Assembly: GCF_017254835.1 (NCBI RefSeq)
Contig: NZ_JAFKCW010000004.1
Location: 62,001 to 126,000 of the forward strand
Direction: 5' to 3'
DNA from: Algoriphagus aestuariicola
GTDB lineage: Bacteria; Bacteroidota; Bacteroidia; Cytophagales; Cyclobacteriaceae
Length of the DNA stretch: 64,000 nucleotides
Part shown: piece by piece, positions 1 to 8,444 of the stretch
Numbering within the stretch: position 1 is the stretch's first letter
How the letters are laid out: the number at the start of each line of letters is the position of its first letter
Notes under the pieces: model-generated
Told to the model about the DNA's origin: nothing
What the model saw: only the letters and a program-made list of their open reading frames with translations
Databases searched by the model: none
Program-made: the position numbers and the translations under genes

Positions 1-1
1 A

Positions 2-826
2 CTGATCAATGTCGATGGTCTGGAGTGGCTAAGGCCCAAATGGAGAGGTTTTGGCTCCAAGTACTTCTTTTGGGCTTCCCGCATGGCCACCAAATATTAC
101 GATCGAATCATCAATGACTCTTTCGAGATGGAGCGGGTGTATAAGGAGCTGTTTAACGCCAAGTCTCGAGTTATTGCCTATGGGGCTAACCCACTGGAGA
201 TTACCGATCCCTCTTACATCGAAAAATGGGGAATTAGTTCGCAGGAGTATTTTCTTATTGTCGGCAGACTAATTCCGGACAACAATGCAGACATTATAAT
301 CCGGGGATTTCTCCAATCCGATACCAAAAGGAAGTTGGTCATCGTGGGCGATGTTCCCTTCATGGACGACTATGCGTCGCTTCTCAAAAACATTGAAGAC
401 GAACGACTTCTTTTCTTGGGCTATGTAACCGACAGCAATGAGTTGGCGGCTTGGTACTCCCATTGTTACGCCTATTTCCACGGCCATGAATACGGAGGTA
501 CCAATCCCGCAATGCTCAAAGCCCTGGGCTATGGATGCGCGATCTTGGCGCTGGATACACCTTTCAACCAGGAAATGCTTCAGGAAGGTAAGCATGGCTG
601 GTACTTCAATAAGGACGAAAAATCGATCAAGGATATCGTCGAGGCAGCGGAAAGTAGCCCCAAGAGAATGGAATATTTCCGCTCAATTGCTCGAACAGGC
701 CTGGTAAAACGATACAACTGGGACTATGTTACCGAGCAATATCTGGAAGTATTCCAAGACTTGGCTGGGTTCAAAATAGAAATTCCCTCACCAGAACCCG
801 TCAAGGTTGAAAAAATGATTCCTTGA
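2..826 (+). CDS. Glycosyltransferase, GT4-like with DUF1972-type N-terminus (5' truncated by window)
   Basis: Probably transfers a sugar from a nucleotide-sugar donor during exopolysaccharide or cell-surface glycan assembly. The reading frame is open from the first complete codon at position 2, so the gene begins upstream; 274 C-terminal residues are visible. The window starts in the motif NVDGLEW, which is typical of the DUF1972/rhamnosyltransferase-like glycosyltransferases. Further on come VGRLIPDNN, at the start of the C-terminal Rossmann half, and EYGGTNPAMLKALGYG, the usual donor-sugar-binding loop of GT4 enzymes. No membrane segment is visible. The next gene starts 75 bp downstream and looks functionally unrelated. 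Acceptor and sugar specificity cannot be told. Confidence 0.88.
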   Translation: MINVDGLEWLRPKWRGFGSKYFFWASRMATKYYDRIINDSFEMERVYKELFNAKSRVIAYGANPLEITDPSYIEKWGISSQEYFLIVGRLIPDNNADIIIRGFLQSDTKRKLVIVGDVPFMDDYASLLKNIEDERLLFLGYVTDSNELAAWYSHCYAYFHGHEYGGTNPAMLKALGYGCAILALDTPFNQEMLQEGKHGWYFNKDEKSIKDIVEAAESSPKRMEYFRSIARTGLVKRYNWDYVTEQYLEVFQDLAGFKIEIPSPEPVKVEKMIP

Positions 827-901
827 GATTCCTTTGTTTAGAATTTGTATTTTGAGTCAAAATTAGACTGATATCTTTTCATCTTTAAACTCTTTAACCA
901 C

Positions 902-1315
902 ATGATCAGAAAAGCAACCGCCGTATGGAATGGAAGCGGCAAAGAAGGCAAGGGCCATCTCACCACGGCCAGTACGGTTCTCAACAAAACCCAATATTCC
1001 TTCAATACCAGATTTGAAGACGGAGTTGGCACAAATCCAGAGGAATTAGTGGCGGCGGCTCACGCGGGCTGCTTTGCGATGAAGCTCAGCTTCAACCTTT
1101 CCGGAGCGAATTTTCCTCCAAAGGAACTTGAAGTGACTTCCAACATTACCTTCGAGGAAGGAACATTGAAGAAGTCCCATCTGGTGCTGAAGGCCTCTGT
1201 TGAGGGCATTTCCGAAGAAAAGTTTGCCGAACTGGTGAAGGATGCCGAAGAAAACTGTCCCATCTCCAAAGCACTGAATATGGAGATCAGCACAGAATAC
1301 ACGCTCAACGGTTGA
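902..1315 (+). CDS. OsmC/Ohr family peroxiredoxin
   Basis: Cytoplasmic thiol peroxidase expected to reduce organic hydroperoxides. The 137-residue length fits the OsmC family. Two redox cysteines are visible: Cys57 in AAHAGCFAM and Cys119 in ENCPISKAL. Both are the hallmark positions of OsmC/Ohr enzymes, and the first sits in the conserved region after TNPEELVAAAH. The AHAGCFAM form looks more like OsmC than Ohr, but the split is not certain by eye. It appears monocistronic and is followed by a strong hairpin terminator. An OhrR-like regulator (44914) and OxyR (48158) lie elsewhere in the window, not adjacent. Confidence 0.92.
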   Translation: MIRKATAVWNGSGKEGKGHLTTASTVLNKTQYSFNTRFEDGVGTNPEELVAAAHAGCFAMKLSFNLSGANFPPKELEVTSNITFEEGTLKKSHLVLKASVEGISEEKFAELVKDAEENCPISKALNMEISTEYTLNG

Positions 1316-1341
1316 TTCCTACAATCGGTCGACAGGATAAA

Positions 1342-1368
1342 AGAGCAGGCACTAAGCCTGCTTTTTTC
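1342..1368 (+). terminator. Rho-independent terminator after OsmC gene
   Basis: A 7-bp perfect stem (AGCAGGC / GCCTGCT) with a 5-nt loop is followed directly by a T-run. It lies 28 bp after the OsmC stop and just before the end of the convergent rlmF gene. Confidence 0.85.
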
Positions 1369-2317
1369 ATTTCCACCGGAAGTTTCTCCAGCTTTCCTGC
1401 TGTTTGGGATTGAGAAAAGTCCAAGCCACAAAGCGGCTCTGTTTATTGCCTTGGGCCATCGGTATGGTTTTTTGCTCGCTTGCTCCGATTTTCTTGAGCA
1501 GGTTTTCTATAGACTTGAGATTAGCTGATTTTGACACCAGTGTGGTAAACCAAAATACCTGATTTTTGAACCTGCCGCTTTCCGAGATCATCTTTCGGAT
1601 GAATTCCAGCTCACCACCGGCTGTCCAAAGCTCTGCCGCTTGACCTCCAAAGTTCAACTTGGCTTCGTGGACCTCTTTTCCAGTGAGGTTTTGCACTTTT
1701 CTTCTGCTGCCGGCTTGGGCTGCCTCTTGTGACTCATGAAAGGGCGGATTGCAAAGTGTCAGGTCAAAAAACTCATCTTGTCGAATGATTCCTTCATAGA
1801 TTTTGTCCGGGCTGGCTTGGCTTCTCAAGTCGATTTTTTTCAACCGGGGATTTTTCCCCAAAATCAATCTGCCTGAATCCACGGCCTTTGGATTGAGCTC
1901 AGAACCGACAAAAGTCCATCCGTAGCTCAGATGGCCCAAAATCGGATAGATCAAATTGGCTCCCGTGCCGATATCCAAAATTTGGATTTTGTGTCCCTCG
2001 GGATTCTTCCCATGATTTGAGGCGGCTAGCAGATCCGCCAAATGATGAATATAGTCCGCCCGGCCGGGGATAGGTGGGCAAAGGAAGCCATCCGGAATAT
2101 CCCAAAAGTCAATCCCATAGTGGTGTTTTAACAGCGCTTGGTTTAGGGCTTTTACGGCATTGGGATTGGAAAAATCCAGACTGAGATTTCCAAATTCGTT
2201 CTGGACTACAAATGGCCCGAGTGTTGGAAAACTGGCGGAAAGTGCCTCCAAATCATATCCGCCTTGGTGAAGATTGCGGGGATGGAGTCGGGGTTTTTCC
2301 TCTTTTTTCATCCTCAA
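1367..2317 (-). CDS. rlmF: 23S rRNA (adenine(1618)-N6)-methyltransferase RlmF
   Basis: Methylates N6 of adenine 1618 (E. coli numbering) in 23S rRNA using S-adenosylmethionine. The 316-residue protein has the family N-terminus (KPRLHPRNLHQGGYDLEAL), the substrate-side segment DFWDIPDGFLCPPIPGRADY at about residues 70-89, the SAM motif LDIGTGAN at 114-121, and the catalytic NPPFHES motif at 190-196 typical of N6-adenine methyltransferases. Length matches YbiN/RlmF proteins. The start may be the listed ATG or the second Met two codons later (MKKEEKPRLHP). The stop of the upstream SIMPL gene is 9 bp away, so the two may be co-transcribed. Confidence 0.93.
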   Translation of the reverse strand: MRMKKEEKPRLHPRNLHQGGYDLEALSASFPTLGPFVVQNEFGNLSLDFSNPNAVKALNQALLKHHYGIDFWDIPDGFLCPPIPGRADYIHHLADLLAASNHGKNPEGHKIQILDIGTGANLIYPILGHLSYGWTFVGSELNPKAVDSGRLILGKNPRLKKIDLRSQASPDKIYEGIIRQDEFFDLTLCNPPFHESQEAAQAGSRRKVQNLTGKEVHEAKLNFGGQAAELWTAGGELEFIRKMISESGRFKNQVFWFTTLVSKSANLKSIENLLKKIGASEQKTIPMAQGNKQSRFVAWTFLNPKQQESWRNFRWK

Positions 2318-2326
2318 ATCTATAAA

Positions 2327-3058
2327 TCAATCCACTTCAAACACCAGCTTCATCGTGATGGAGGCAGTTTTGTTCTTCGCTGAGGTATTGAAGGTGCCTC
2401 CCCAAGAGTAGTCTTCACCTGAGTTTTGACCCGTGATTTGGAAAATACCCATGTTGGCAGTGATCAGGTCACCAAGTTTGGCCTTCGAGTTTTCGGCGAT
2501 ACGTTCTGCTCTCACTCGCCCATCTTCAGTTGCCTTGGCGATCATCTCGAGTTTGAGGGATTCCAGCTGTGTATAGTAGTAACGGGGAGGCTGTGAGTAG
2601 AAGGTGATCCCCTGATTGAGTAGCTCGGTTATTTCCCGGCTGATTTTCTCGACTTTTTCCACTTCCTTGGATTCGATGACCAGGGTCTGGCTGAGTTGAT
2701 AGCCTGTGAAGGTTTGCCCCGCGTAGGTGCCGTTAGCCGCGTAATTTTGCTGATAGAGCGGACTCGTTGTCACAGCGTTGAAGACAAGCTGCTCTTCAGG
2801 TATCCCTTTCGACTTTAAATATTGGGTCACCGCGGATTTGTCTCTTTCCAGACTGGCGTAGGCTTCTTTCAAATCACCGCTTTCCCTCGAAAAATTGCCC
2901 TCCCATACGATGAGGTCCGATGTGAAATTTTGCTCGCCCAAGCCAGTCACGGTGACCGTGCCCTGAGGGCGGTTGCGGTTGATCACCGCATTGCCCAGAA
3001 CAAAGGCCGCAATGACAATCGCGATAGAGAAGAGGATGGAGGAAAGATTGGCTTTCAT
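2327..3058 (-). CDS. SIMPL (DUF541) domain protein
   Basis: Member of the SIMPL/DUF541 family, periplasmic or membrane-anchored proteins of poorly defined function, some linked to oxidative stress or outer-membrane integrity. The 243-residue protein has one N-terminal hydrophobic segment (residues about 7-26, IAIVIAAFVLGNAVI) acting as signal anchor. It then shows the family features GTVTVTGLGEQNFTSD, a heptad-rich region with KSKGIPEEQL, and NSKAKLGDLITANMG near the C-terminus. It lies directly upstream of rlmF on the same strand with 9 bp between them. The family call is firm; the role is unknown. Confidence 0.88.
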   Translation of the reverse strand: MKANLSSILFSIAIVIAAFVLGNAVINRNRPQGTVTVTGLGEQNFTSDLIVWEGNFSRESGDLKEAYASLERDKSAVTQYLKSKGIPEEQLVFNAVTTSPLYQQNYAANGTYAGQTFTGYQLSQTLVIESKEVEKVEKISREITELLNQGITFYSQPPRYYYTQLESLKLEMIAKATEDGRVRAERIAENSKAKLGDLITANMGIFQITGQNSGEDYSWGGTFNTSAKNKTASITMKLVFEVD

Positions 3059-3114
3059 TGCGCTAAAAGTTGGGTTTATGGAAGATAGGACTTTTACATT
3101 TCGTGATCAAACGC

Positions 3115-3138
3115 AAAAAACCCACCGTTTTGGCGGGT
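3115..3138 (-). terminator. Rho-independent terminator (minus strand) after M14 peptidase
   Basis: On the minus strand ACCCGCC pairs with GGTGGGT (one G-T wobble) across a 5-nt loop, followed by six Ts. It lies 29 bp past the stop of the M14 carboxypeptidase gene. Confidence 0.8.
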
Positions 3139-3166
3139 TCAAAATTGCGTTGGGGATTTTTAACGT

Positions 3167-4660
3167 CTAGAGTACGCGGTTTTTATATTCTTGGGTTTTC
3201 GGGTTTTGCAGATCGATCAGATAGCCGTTGACGACAGCATATTTGAGTTGCCCGTCTTTGGAGAGAAAGAAATTTGGAGCTGAGCCCGTCATCCAGCCCC
3301 CGGAGACTTTTTCGGTGCTTTTCAGTACTTGGATGGGTAAGTTGTGAAGTTGCCGCGCGGTACCGTTTTTCACTTTGGCAGCCAAAAAACCGCCACGAAG
3401 CAATTCCAGGGCTTTTTCTTGGGAAATACTCTCTACGCTTTCAAAAGCCTCGGGATAAACCTTTCCTAGGGTGAACTCCATGCCCGTGGCATCCAGTGTC
3501 TCAAATCCAAAATAAACCTGCATATCGCCCAAATCGTCGATGGAGCCGGATACATAGTAGGATCCGTTAGCCTCGGATTCTCTCCTTCTGATCACCAGAT
3601 CGATAGGGTATGGCTTTCCATTGACCTTCACCTGCATCTCGTTGATCATCAGATCCACCAGCTGCATGCCATTGTCAGGGATAGCAAAGTACTGCTCGGT
3701 GCTGTAGTTTTCGTAGCCCTTGGTGGCGATTTGGTGTAGGGCGTTGAGGATAATCATAAAGTTGATCTTTCTGATCTCCTGCTTTTCCGGATCATTGGGA
3801 TAGCCACCCGACTCGATGAGGATGGTGCTGGTGCCCCATTTTTGGATATTGTCCCCAAAGGCCCGTGGCTCAAAGGCATCGTCGTACTTCCCAACACCGC
3901 CTGGGATCAGCTCTTGCAGCAACTCGTTCATCCCTGCGATAGTCTTCATTGCCCGACCGCGTACTTCGTTGATTTCGGTCTCGTAGTTATATGCGGGGGC
4001 CAAAAGCGAGATGGTTGCCTGCTTTGGCGTGTTGACCACGTTATAATAGGTCTGCTGGTCGTGGAGGTTAAAGCCAAACTCCGGCTCGAAGTCATCGCGG
4101 GCTTTTTTTAAAATCACCGCCTCCGGAGAAATCTGGGAGATGGCATCCCGATTCAGGTCGATGTCCAGGGAATTTCTACGCTTAAAAGCCTCTGCTCCAT
4201 CGGGGTTGATCATAGGGATGAATTTGAGGTTCAGTTCCGAATTCAAGAGATTCCTCAACTCGTCGTTTCCATCATTTTTCCCCTCGAGGAAATTGAAAAG
4301 GTCAAAAAGTGCCATGGTGGCCGTGCTTTCGTTTCCATGCATTTGCGACCATAGCATTACCTTGATACTTCCATTGCCCCAGTCTAGGGAGGATATACTT
4401 CTTGCGTCGACCGACTCCCCGAGTTTTTCGACCTTAAAAGCTGAGGCATGTTTTTGGATCAGCGGCTGCAGGTCGGCGTGTTTGAATCTGCGGTGGGCAA
4501 TTGCAGGTTCCTTGTATTTTTCATAGACAGACTGCAATTGACTGACCGGAAGTTTAGAGTAGGTTTTTTGGGCAAAACCCAGATTGGCCGTAAGGGCCAA
4601 CAGAAAGAGAGTTTGGGTCAAAAATTTAAGGGACTTGGCAATGTTCATAGGATAATTCAT
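3167..4660 (-). CDS. M14 family zinc carboxypeptidase, secreted
   Basis: Predicted exported metallo-carboxypeptidase. The 497-residue protein begins with a signal peptide (hydrophobic residues about 14-30, ending GFAQ). The zinc-binding HxxE motif is MHGNESTA with His108 and Glu111. NPDGAEAFKRRNS and DIDLNRDA follow, as in M14 enzymes that bind the substrate carboxylate. The third zinc ligand is probably His in GFNLHDQQ, and the catalytic Glu lies in ILIESGGYPND. A C-terminal region of about 170 residues has no domain I can name. A second, larger M14 enzyme is at 42249. Translation could also start at Met5. Confidence 0.9.
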   Translation of the reverse strand: MNYPMNIAKSLKFLTQTLFLLALTANLGFAQKTYSKLPVSQLQSVYEKYKEPAIAHRRFKHADLQPLIQKHASAFKVEKLGESVDARSISSLDWGNGSIKVMLWSQMHGNESTATMALFDLFNFLEGKNDGNDELRNLLNSELNLKFIPMINPDGAEAFKRRNSLDIDLNRDAISQISPEAVILKKARDDFEPEFGFNLHDQQTYYNVVNTPKQATISLLAPAYNYETEINEVRGRAMKTIAGMNELLQELIPGGVGKYDDAFEPRAFGDNIQKWGTSTILIESGGYPNDPEKQEIRKINFMIILNALHQIATKGYENYSTEQYFAIPDNGMQLVDLMINEMQVKVNGKPYPIDLVIRRRESEANGSYYVSGSIDDLGDMQVYFGFETLDATGMEFTLGKVYPEAFESVESISQEKALELLRGGFLAAKVKNGTARQLHNLPIQVLKSTEKVSGGWMTGSAPNFFLSKDGQLKYAVVNGYLIDLQNPKTQEYKNRVL

Positions 4661-4704
4661 TCAAACTGTGTTAAAACTAGCCATTCGAGTGAAACTATAG
4701 TGTG

Positions 4705-4712
4705 TATTTTTG
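4705..4712 (+). promoter_or_regulatory. Candidate -7 promoter element (TATTTTTG) for dipeptide epimerase
   Basis: TATTTTTG matches the Bacteroidota -7 consensus TAnnTTTG. It lies 22 bp upstream of the ATG at 4735. The -33 element is weak (TTCG about 17 bp upstream). Confidence 0.4.
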
Positions 4713-4734
4713 TCAATCGCTGAAAAATCGTGCC

Positions 4735-5748
4735 ATGAAATTAAGCTACCAAGTATACGACCTGCCGCTGAAGCATACCTTCACCATCGCCCACCAAAGC
4801 CGAGACGTACAGGATACGCTCATTGTCAAGCTGGAGGCTGACGGGTTTTTGGGTTTGGGTGAATCCACGACCAATCCTTTCTACGGCATGACTGTAGAAA
4901 ATATGAGTGCCTGCCTAGAGGACTTTCGGCCTGTTGTCGAGAAGGGAGCCTGGAAAAGCCCGGAAGAACTTTGGGAGCTGGGCAGGGAGGTTTTCCACAA
5001 CAATCCCTTTGCGCAGTGTGCATTGGATATGGCAGCATGGGATTGGTTTTCAAAGAAGCAGGGAAAGAAACTATACGAATACCTAAATCTTGATCCGAAG
5101 AAAATTCCTACGACCAATTTTACCATCGGCATAGATACAGTCGAGAAGATGGTCTCAAAAATGAAGGAAGTTGACTGGCCGATCTACAAAATCAAACTTG
5201 GAACCGAAAATGACCTGGAGATCGTGAGGGCGCTGCGCAAACATACCGATTCCATCTTCCGGATCGACGCCAATTGTGCATGGACCGCTGAGCAGGCTAT
5301 CAGAAATTCCGAGGAACTGGCCAAACTTGGTGTAGAATTTATGGAGCAGCCTCTGGGCAAAGACGACCTTGAGGGCATGAAAGAAGTCTACGGGCATTCC
5401 AAACTACCGGTCATGGCAGATGAAAGCTGCATAGTGGAGAGCGACGTAAAGAAGTGCCACGGGCTTTTCCACGCCATCAACGTCAAGCTGGTCAAGGCAG
5501 GGGGAATCACACCTGGGCTCAGAATGATCAAAGAAGCCAAGTCTTTGGGGATGAAGACCATGGTCGGTTGCATGACTGAATCGTCAGTTGGCATCACGGC
5601 CATCGCACACATTGCGCCCCTGCTTGACTACGTGGATATGGATGGGGCCATGCTCTTGGCCCGGGATCCTGCCAAAGGGGTGACTATTACTCCCGAGAAA
5701 GTAACCTTTCCTGACGGGTCGGGGATCGGGGCGGAATTGGTGGGGTAG
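4735..5748 (+). CDS. Dipeptide epimerase (L-Ala-D/L-Glu epimerase type), enolase superfamily
   Basis: Expected to epimerise a dipeptide such as L-Ala-D-Glu during murein peptide recycling. The 337-residue protein has the complete enolase/MLE catalytic set: KxK at Lys152/Lys154 (YKIKLG), metal ligands Asp178 (RIDANCAW), Glu204 (FMEQPL) and Asp229 (MADES), and Lys251 (INVKLVKAGG) on the opposite face. The start is taken at MKLSYQVYD because an upstream in-frame Met at 4702 would add 11 residues unlike the family. Its neighbour on the other strand is a secreted carboxypeptidase, which fits peptide use, but they are divergent. Substrate dipeptide specificity is not proven by sequence. Confidence 0.9.
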   Translation: MKLSYQVYDLPLKHTFTIAHQSRDVQDTLIVKLEADGFLGLGESTTNPFYGMTVENMSACLEDFRPVVEKGAWKSPEELWELGREVFHNNPFAQCALDMAAWDWFSKKQGKKLYEYLNLDPKKIPTTNFTIGIDTVEKMVSKMKEVDWPIYKIKLGTENDLEIVRALRKHTDSIFRIDANCAWTAEQAIRNSEELAKLGVEFMEQPLGKDDLEGMKEVYGHSKLPVMADESCIVESDVKKCHGLFHAINVKLVKAGGITPGLRMIKEAKSLGMKTMVGCMTESSVGITAIAHIAPLLDYVDMDGAMLLARDPAKGVTITPEKVTFPDGSGIGAELVG

Positions 5749-5757
5749 ATAGCAAAA

Positions 5758-5791
5758 TCCCGAAGCATTTACCTCGGGACTGTCAAGTTTT
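5758..5791 (+). terminator. Weak hairpin terminator after dipeptide epimerase
   Basis: A 6-bp stem (TCCCGA / TCGGGA) with a 10-nt loop is followed after 5 bases by a T-rich run. It sits between convergent genes. Confidence 0.45.
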
Positions 5792-5828
5792 TTGTCTGGC
5801 GTTTGGATGTTTACATCTACTTGCTCAA

Positions 5829-6524
5829 TCACCCTTCTCCCACGATCAGCTTAAAACCCTCCCCGTGTACGGTGATGATCTGCACTTTGGGATCGTCCTT
5901 GAGGATTTTGCGGATTTTACTGAGATAGACGTCCATGGAGCGGGCGTTGAAGTAGCTGTCATCACCCCAGATCTGCTTAAGGGCATGGCTGCGGTTGACT
6001 AGCTTATTGATTTCAGAAGCGAGCAGGCGAATCAACTCGTTTTCCTTCGAGGTCAGTTTGTGCTTTCCTTCAGGACCTTCGATGAACTGCTCATCGTAGT
6101 GAAGTACAAAGTCCCCAAAAGTATAGGTTTTCAGGGCGTTGACTTCATTGGATTTCTGGGTTCTGCGAAGTATGGCCGTGATCCGTAGGAGCAATTCTTC
6201 CATGCTGAAAGGCTTGGTGAGATAGTCGTCAGCACCAATCTTCAGCCCCTCGATGATGTCATCCTTTTGGTTTTTCGCTGTTAGGAAAAGAACCGGAAGA
6301 TCCTCCTGTACTTTTTTGATCTCCCTGGCAAGGGTGAAGCCGTCCTTTTTAGGCATCATAATATCCAACAGGCAGAGATCATACTTGTCCTTTTTGAATT
6401 TGTTCCAGCCCTCTTCTCCGTCCCGGCAAAGGGTGGGTTCGTAGCCCTTCATTTCCAAGTATTCTTTCAGGATGTCGCCCAGGTTTGGGTCGTCTTCTAC
6501 GACTAGTAGTCTTGCCTTGCTCAT
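5829..6524 (-). CDS. OmpR/RprY-type response regulator
   Basis: DNA-binding response regulator of 231 residues. The receiver domain (residues about 5-118) has the acidic pocket VVEDD and phospho-acceptor Asp54 in CLLDIMMP, with the conserved Lys in DDYLTKPFS. The C-terminal winged-helix domain shows ARSMDVYLSKIRKIL and ITVHGEGFKL, as in OmpR-family effectors. It overlaps the stop of nothing but is translationally coupled to the upstream kinase: its ATG overlaps the kinase stop by 4 bp (ATGA). The pair resembles Bacteroides RprX/RprY in domain form; targets are unknown. Confidence 0.93.
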   Translation of the reverse strand: MSKARLLVVEDDPNLGDILKEYLEMKGYEPTLCRDGEEGWNKFKKDKYDLCLLDIMMPKKDGFTLAREIKKVQEDLPVLFLTAKNQKDDIIEGLKIGADDYLTKPFSMEELLLRITAILRRTQKSNEVNALKTYTFGDFVLHYDEQFIEGPEGKHKLTSKENELIRLLASEINKLVNRSHALKQIWGDDSYFNARSMDVYLSKIRKILKDDPKVQIITVHGEGFKLIVGEG

Positions 6525-8224
6525 TGTTTTTTGGGTAGGTTAATGGTAAAGGTACTTCCTTTTCCCAATTCTGATTGTACGTGAATTTCGCCTTTGTGGG
6601 CTTCCAGCATGGTTTTCACATAGGATAACCCCAGTCCGAAGCCTTTTACGTCGTGGACATTGCCGGTGGGCACGCGGTAAAATTTGTCGAATATTTTTTT
6701 GACTGCATCCTTACTCATCCCTATGCCCTGATCCTTGATAGTCACCACTACCTGATCTGCATCATCCCAGGCCTCCACCCGTATCACCGGATTTTCCCTG
6801 GAGTATTTGTTGGCATTGTCCATCAGGTTGTTGAAGATATGGGTGAGGTGGAAAGCGTCGCCTTGGATTTCCGGATTTCTCAATTTGTTGACAAAATCGA
6901 TTTTGCCGCCGCGTTTTTCGATCTGAAGGCTGATATGGTCCACCGTGCTCTCCAGAAGCTCGGAAAGATTGACGGATTCCAGCTTGAGGTTAAAATCCTT
7001 TTTGTCCAAGGCTGCAGCTTGCAAGACCTTTTCTACTTGGGTAACCAGCCTTTTGTTCTCGTCTTTGATGATGCCCAGGTAGCGGGATCGAAACTTGTCC
7101 TGGGCGGATAGTTCCGGATCCTGAAGTGCCTCCACCGCCAAGCTGACCGTAGCGAGGGGAGTCTTGAATTCATGGGTCATGTTGTTGATAAAGTCGTTTT
7201 TGGTGTCGGACAACGCTTTTTGGCGAATGATGACCTTGATGGCGTAGATGAAGCAAAATACGATCACCAGGATGAACACGATCGAGCTTGATATGGGCAG
7301 CCAGACTTGGCGGATCACGTGGCTGTTTTTCTCGGGGAAAAAAACGAAAAGGAAATTATCCTTGCCAAGTATGTCATTTGGAAACAGCTTGGCTTGAACG
7401 CCCTGACTTTTAAGCCGAACGGGGTCGGCAACTTTCCCTATCGGCATAATCTCCGATTTGTCGTTGAGTAGCCCAAGCTCAAAATCTTGGGAAATGCCTT
7501 TTTCGATCAATTGCTTTTTCAACAACTTTCTCACAAAGCCGGTATCCAACCTATCCAAAATAGCCTGCTGTCCCTCCGCCAGCTCAGCAAAAGCTTGATT
7601 CATCAGTTCGATTTTCAAGTTGGTTTTGCGGATCTTGTCTAGGGCGTCGTCAGTGATGTTGATTTCCCCCCTTATTCCGGACGGGCTGGATTGGGCCCTT
7701 CTTGGATAGCCTTGGTTTTTGCTCATGTAGTCGAGTTGCCGTTCTTTTTCCTCCAGCAGGATCTGCATTTCGTCGGGGGTAAACATGGTCGAGGCGATCT
7801 CCGGAGTCATGTAGGCAAAGAAAGTCTCCAGCTCGGAAAGGACTGAGATATCCACACCCCTAGAAAGCAACATCCTGCGGAATGTAGCGCTGACTTGTGG
7901 CACGGAATAAGAAAGCATCGTGTCGACCAAGGATGGACGATTATAGGATGTTACCGCCTCAATACTGAGTTCGATGGGGTCGATTTTTTTAAATACAGTC
8001 TCTTGGAGTGCGGAGTCAAGGATAAGCTTGTTCAGTACGATGTCGCTTGCTTCCCCCTTTTCCAGCTCGGCTATCGTACCAGACAGCGCTTGCAGCACGT
8101 TTTGGTCAAAGCGCTCTTGGTTGATCCGGATGGCATTGCTGATCCAGTAGGATTGGAAGGCCATCAATCCAAAACTTGCCAGAGACATCAGGACTACGAT
8201 CAGGGTGATACTTCCTTTGGTCAT
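6521..8224 (-). CDS. Membrane sensor histidine kinase (partner of 5829 regulator)
   Basis: 567-residue sensor kinase. A first membrane segment (residues about 6-26) and a second (about 308-328, SSIVFILVIVFCFIYAI) enclose a periplasmic sensor of roughly 280 residues rich in charged helices. The phospho-acceptor is His351 in NNMTHEFKTPLA. The ATPase domain has the N box (FNNLMDNANKYS), G1 (IKDQGIGM) and G2 (VKGFGLGLSYV). The stop overlaps the start of the response regulator by 4 bp, so the two form an operon. A TAAATTTG element on the minus strand at 8229-8236 lies only 4 bp from the ATG, suggesting either a leaderless message or a different promoter. Confidence 0.93.
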   Translation of the reverse strand: MTKGSITLIVVLMSLASFGLMAFQSYWISNAIRINQERFDQNVLQALSGTIAELEKGEASDIVLNKLILDSALQETVFKKIDPIELSIEAVTSYNRPSLVDTMLSYSVPQVSATFRRMLLSRGVDISVLSELETFFAYMTPEIASTMFTPDEMQILLEEKERQLDYMSKNQGYPRRAQSSPSGIRGEINITDDALDKIRKTNLKIELMNQAFAELAEGQQAILDRLDTGFVRKLLKKQLIEKGISQDFELGLLNDKSEIMPIGKVADPVRLKSQGVQAKLFPNDILGKDNFLFVFFPEKNSHVIRQVWLPISSSIVFILVIVFCFIYAIKVIIRQKALSDTKNDFINNMTHEFKTPLATVSLAVEALQDPELSAQDKFRSRYLGIIKDENKRLVTQVEKVLQAAALDKKDFNLKLESVNLSELLESTVDHISLQIEKRGGKIDFVNKLRNPEIQGDAFHLTHIFNNLMDNANKYSRENPVIRVEAWDDADQVVVTIKDQGIGMSKDAVKKIFDKFYRVPTGNVHDVKGFGLGLSYVKTMLEAHKGEIHVQSELGKGSTFTINLPKKQ

Positions 8225-8299
8225 GTTACAAATTTAGAGTGATTCGGAGGGTGGGCACATTGCTTAACATGTTTTAACTCAGGCCTTCTTAGATCCCGA

Positions 8300-8404
8300 A
8301 TGTATTATTCAAACAATCAGCGTATTCTTGTCGTAGAGTTTCTAGTTTTCTTAATTACACTAAATCCAAAAAAAGGGGAGCTTCTTGCTTCCCTTTTTTA
8401 TTGA
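8300..8404 (+). other. Candidate 34-codon ORF or short RNA ending in a hairpin
   Basis: The 220-bp gap between the divergent kinase gene and lysA contains a 34-codon open frame (starts MYYSNNQRIL, ends ASLFY). Its last codons lie inside a terminator-like hairpin, with AAAAAAGGGGAGC pairing to GCTTCCCTTTTTT over a short loop at about 8369-8399. A terminator here has no known gene upstream on the plus strand, so either this small peptide or a non-coding RNA of about 100-160 nt is a possibility. I do not recognise the peptide. This is inference from hairpin placement only. Confidence 0.35.
8369..8400 (+). terminator. Hairpin with T-run upstream of lysA
   Basis: AAAAAAGGGGAGC and GCTTCCCTTTTTT form a 13-bp stem with one G-T wobble and a T-run. 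It lies 45 bp upstream of lysA and would end a short transcript, or act as an attenuator in the lysA leader. Confidence 0.6.
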
Positions 8405-8444
8405 ATAGGTAACTTGCGCCCTCAAATTCAAAAACCTAGTTGCC

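Noticed and set aside
7895-8242. Plus-strand frame over the sensor-kinase start
   Set aside because: Antisense to a kinase with complete motifs; no family features.
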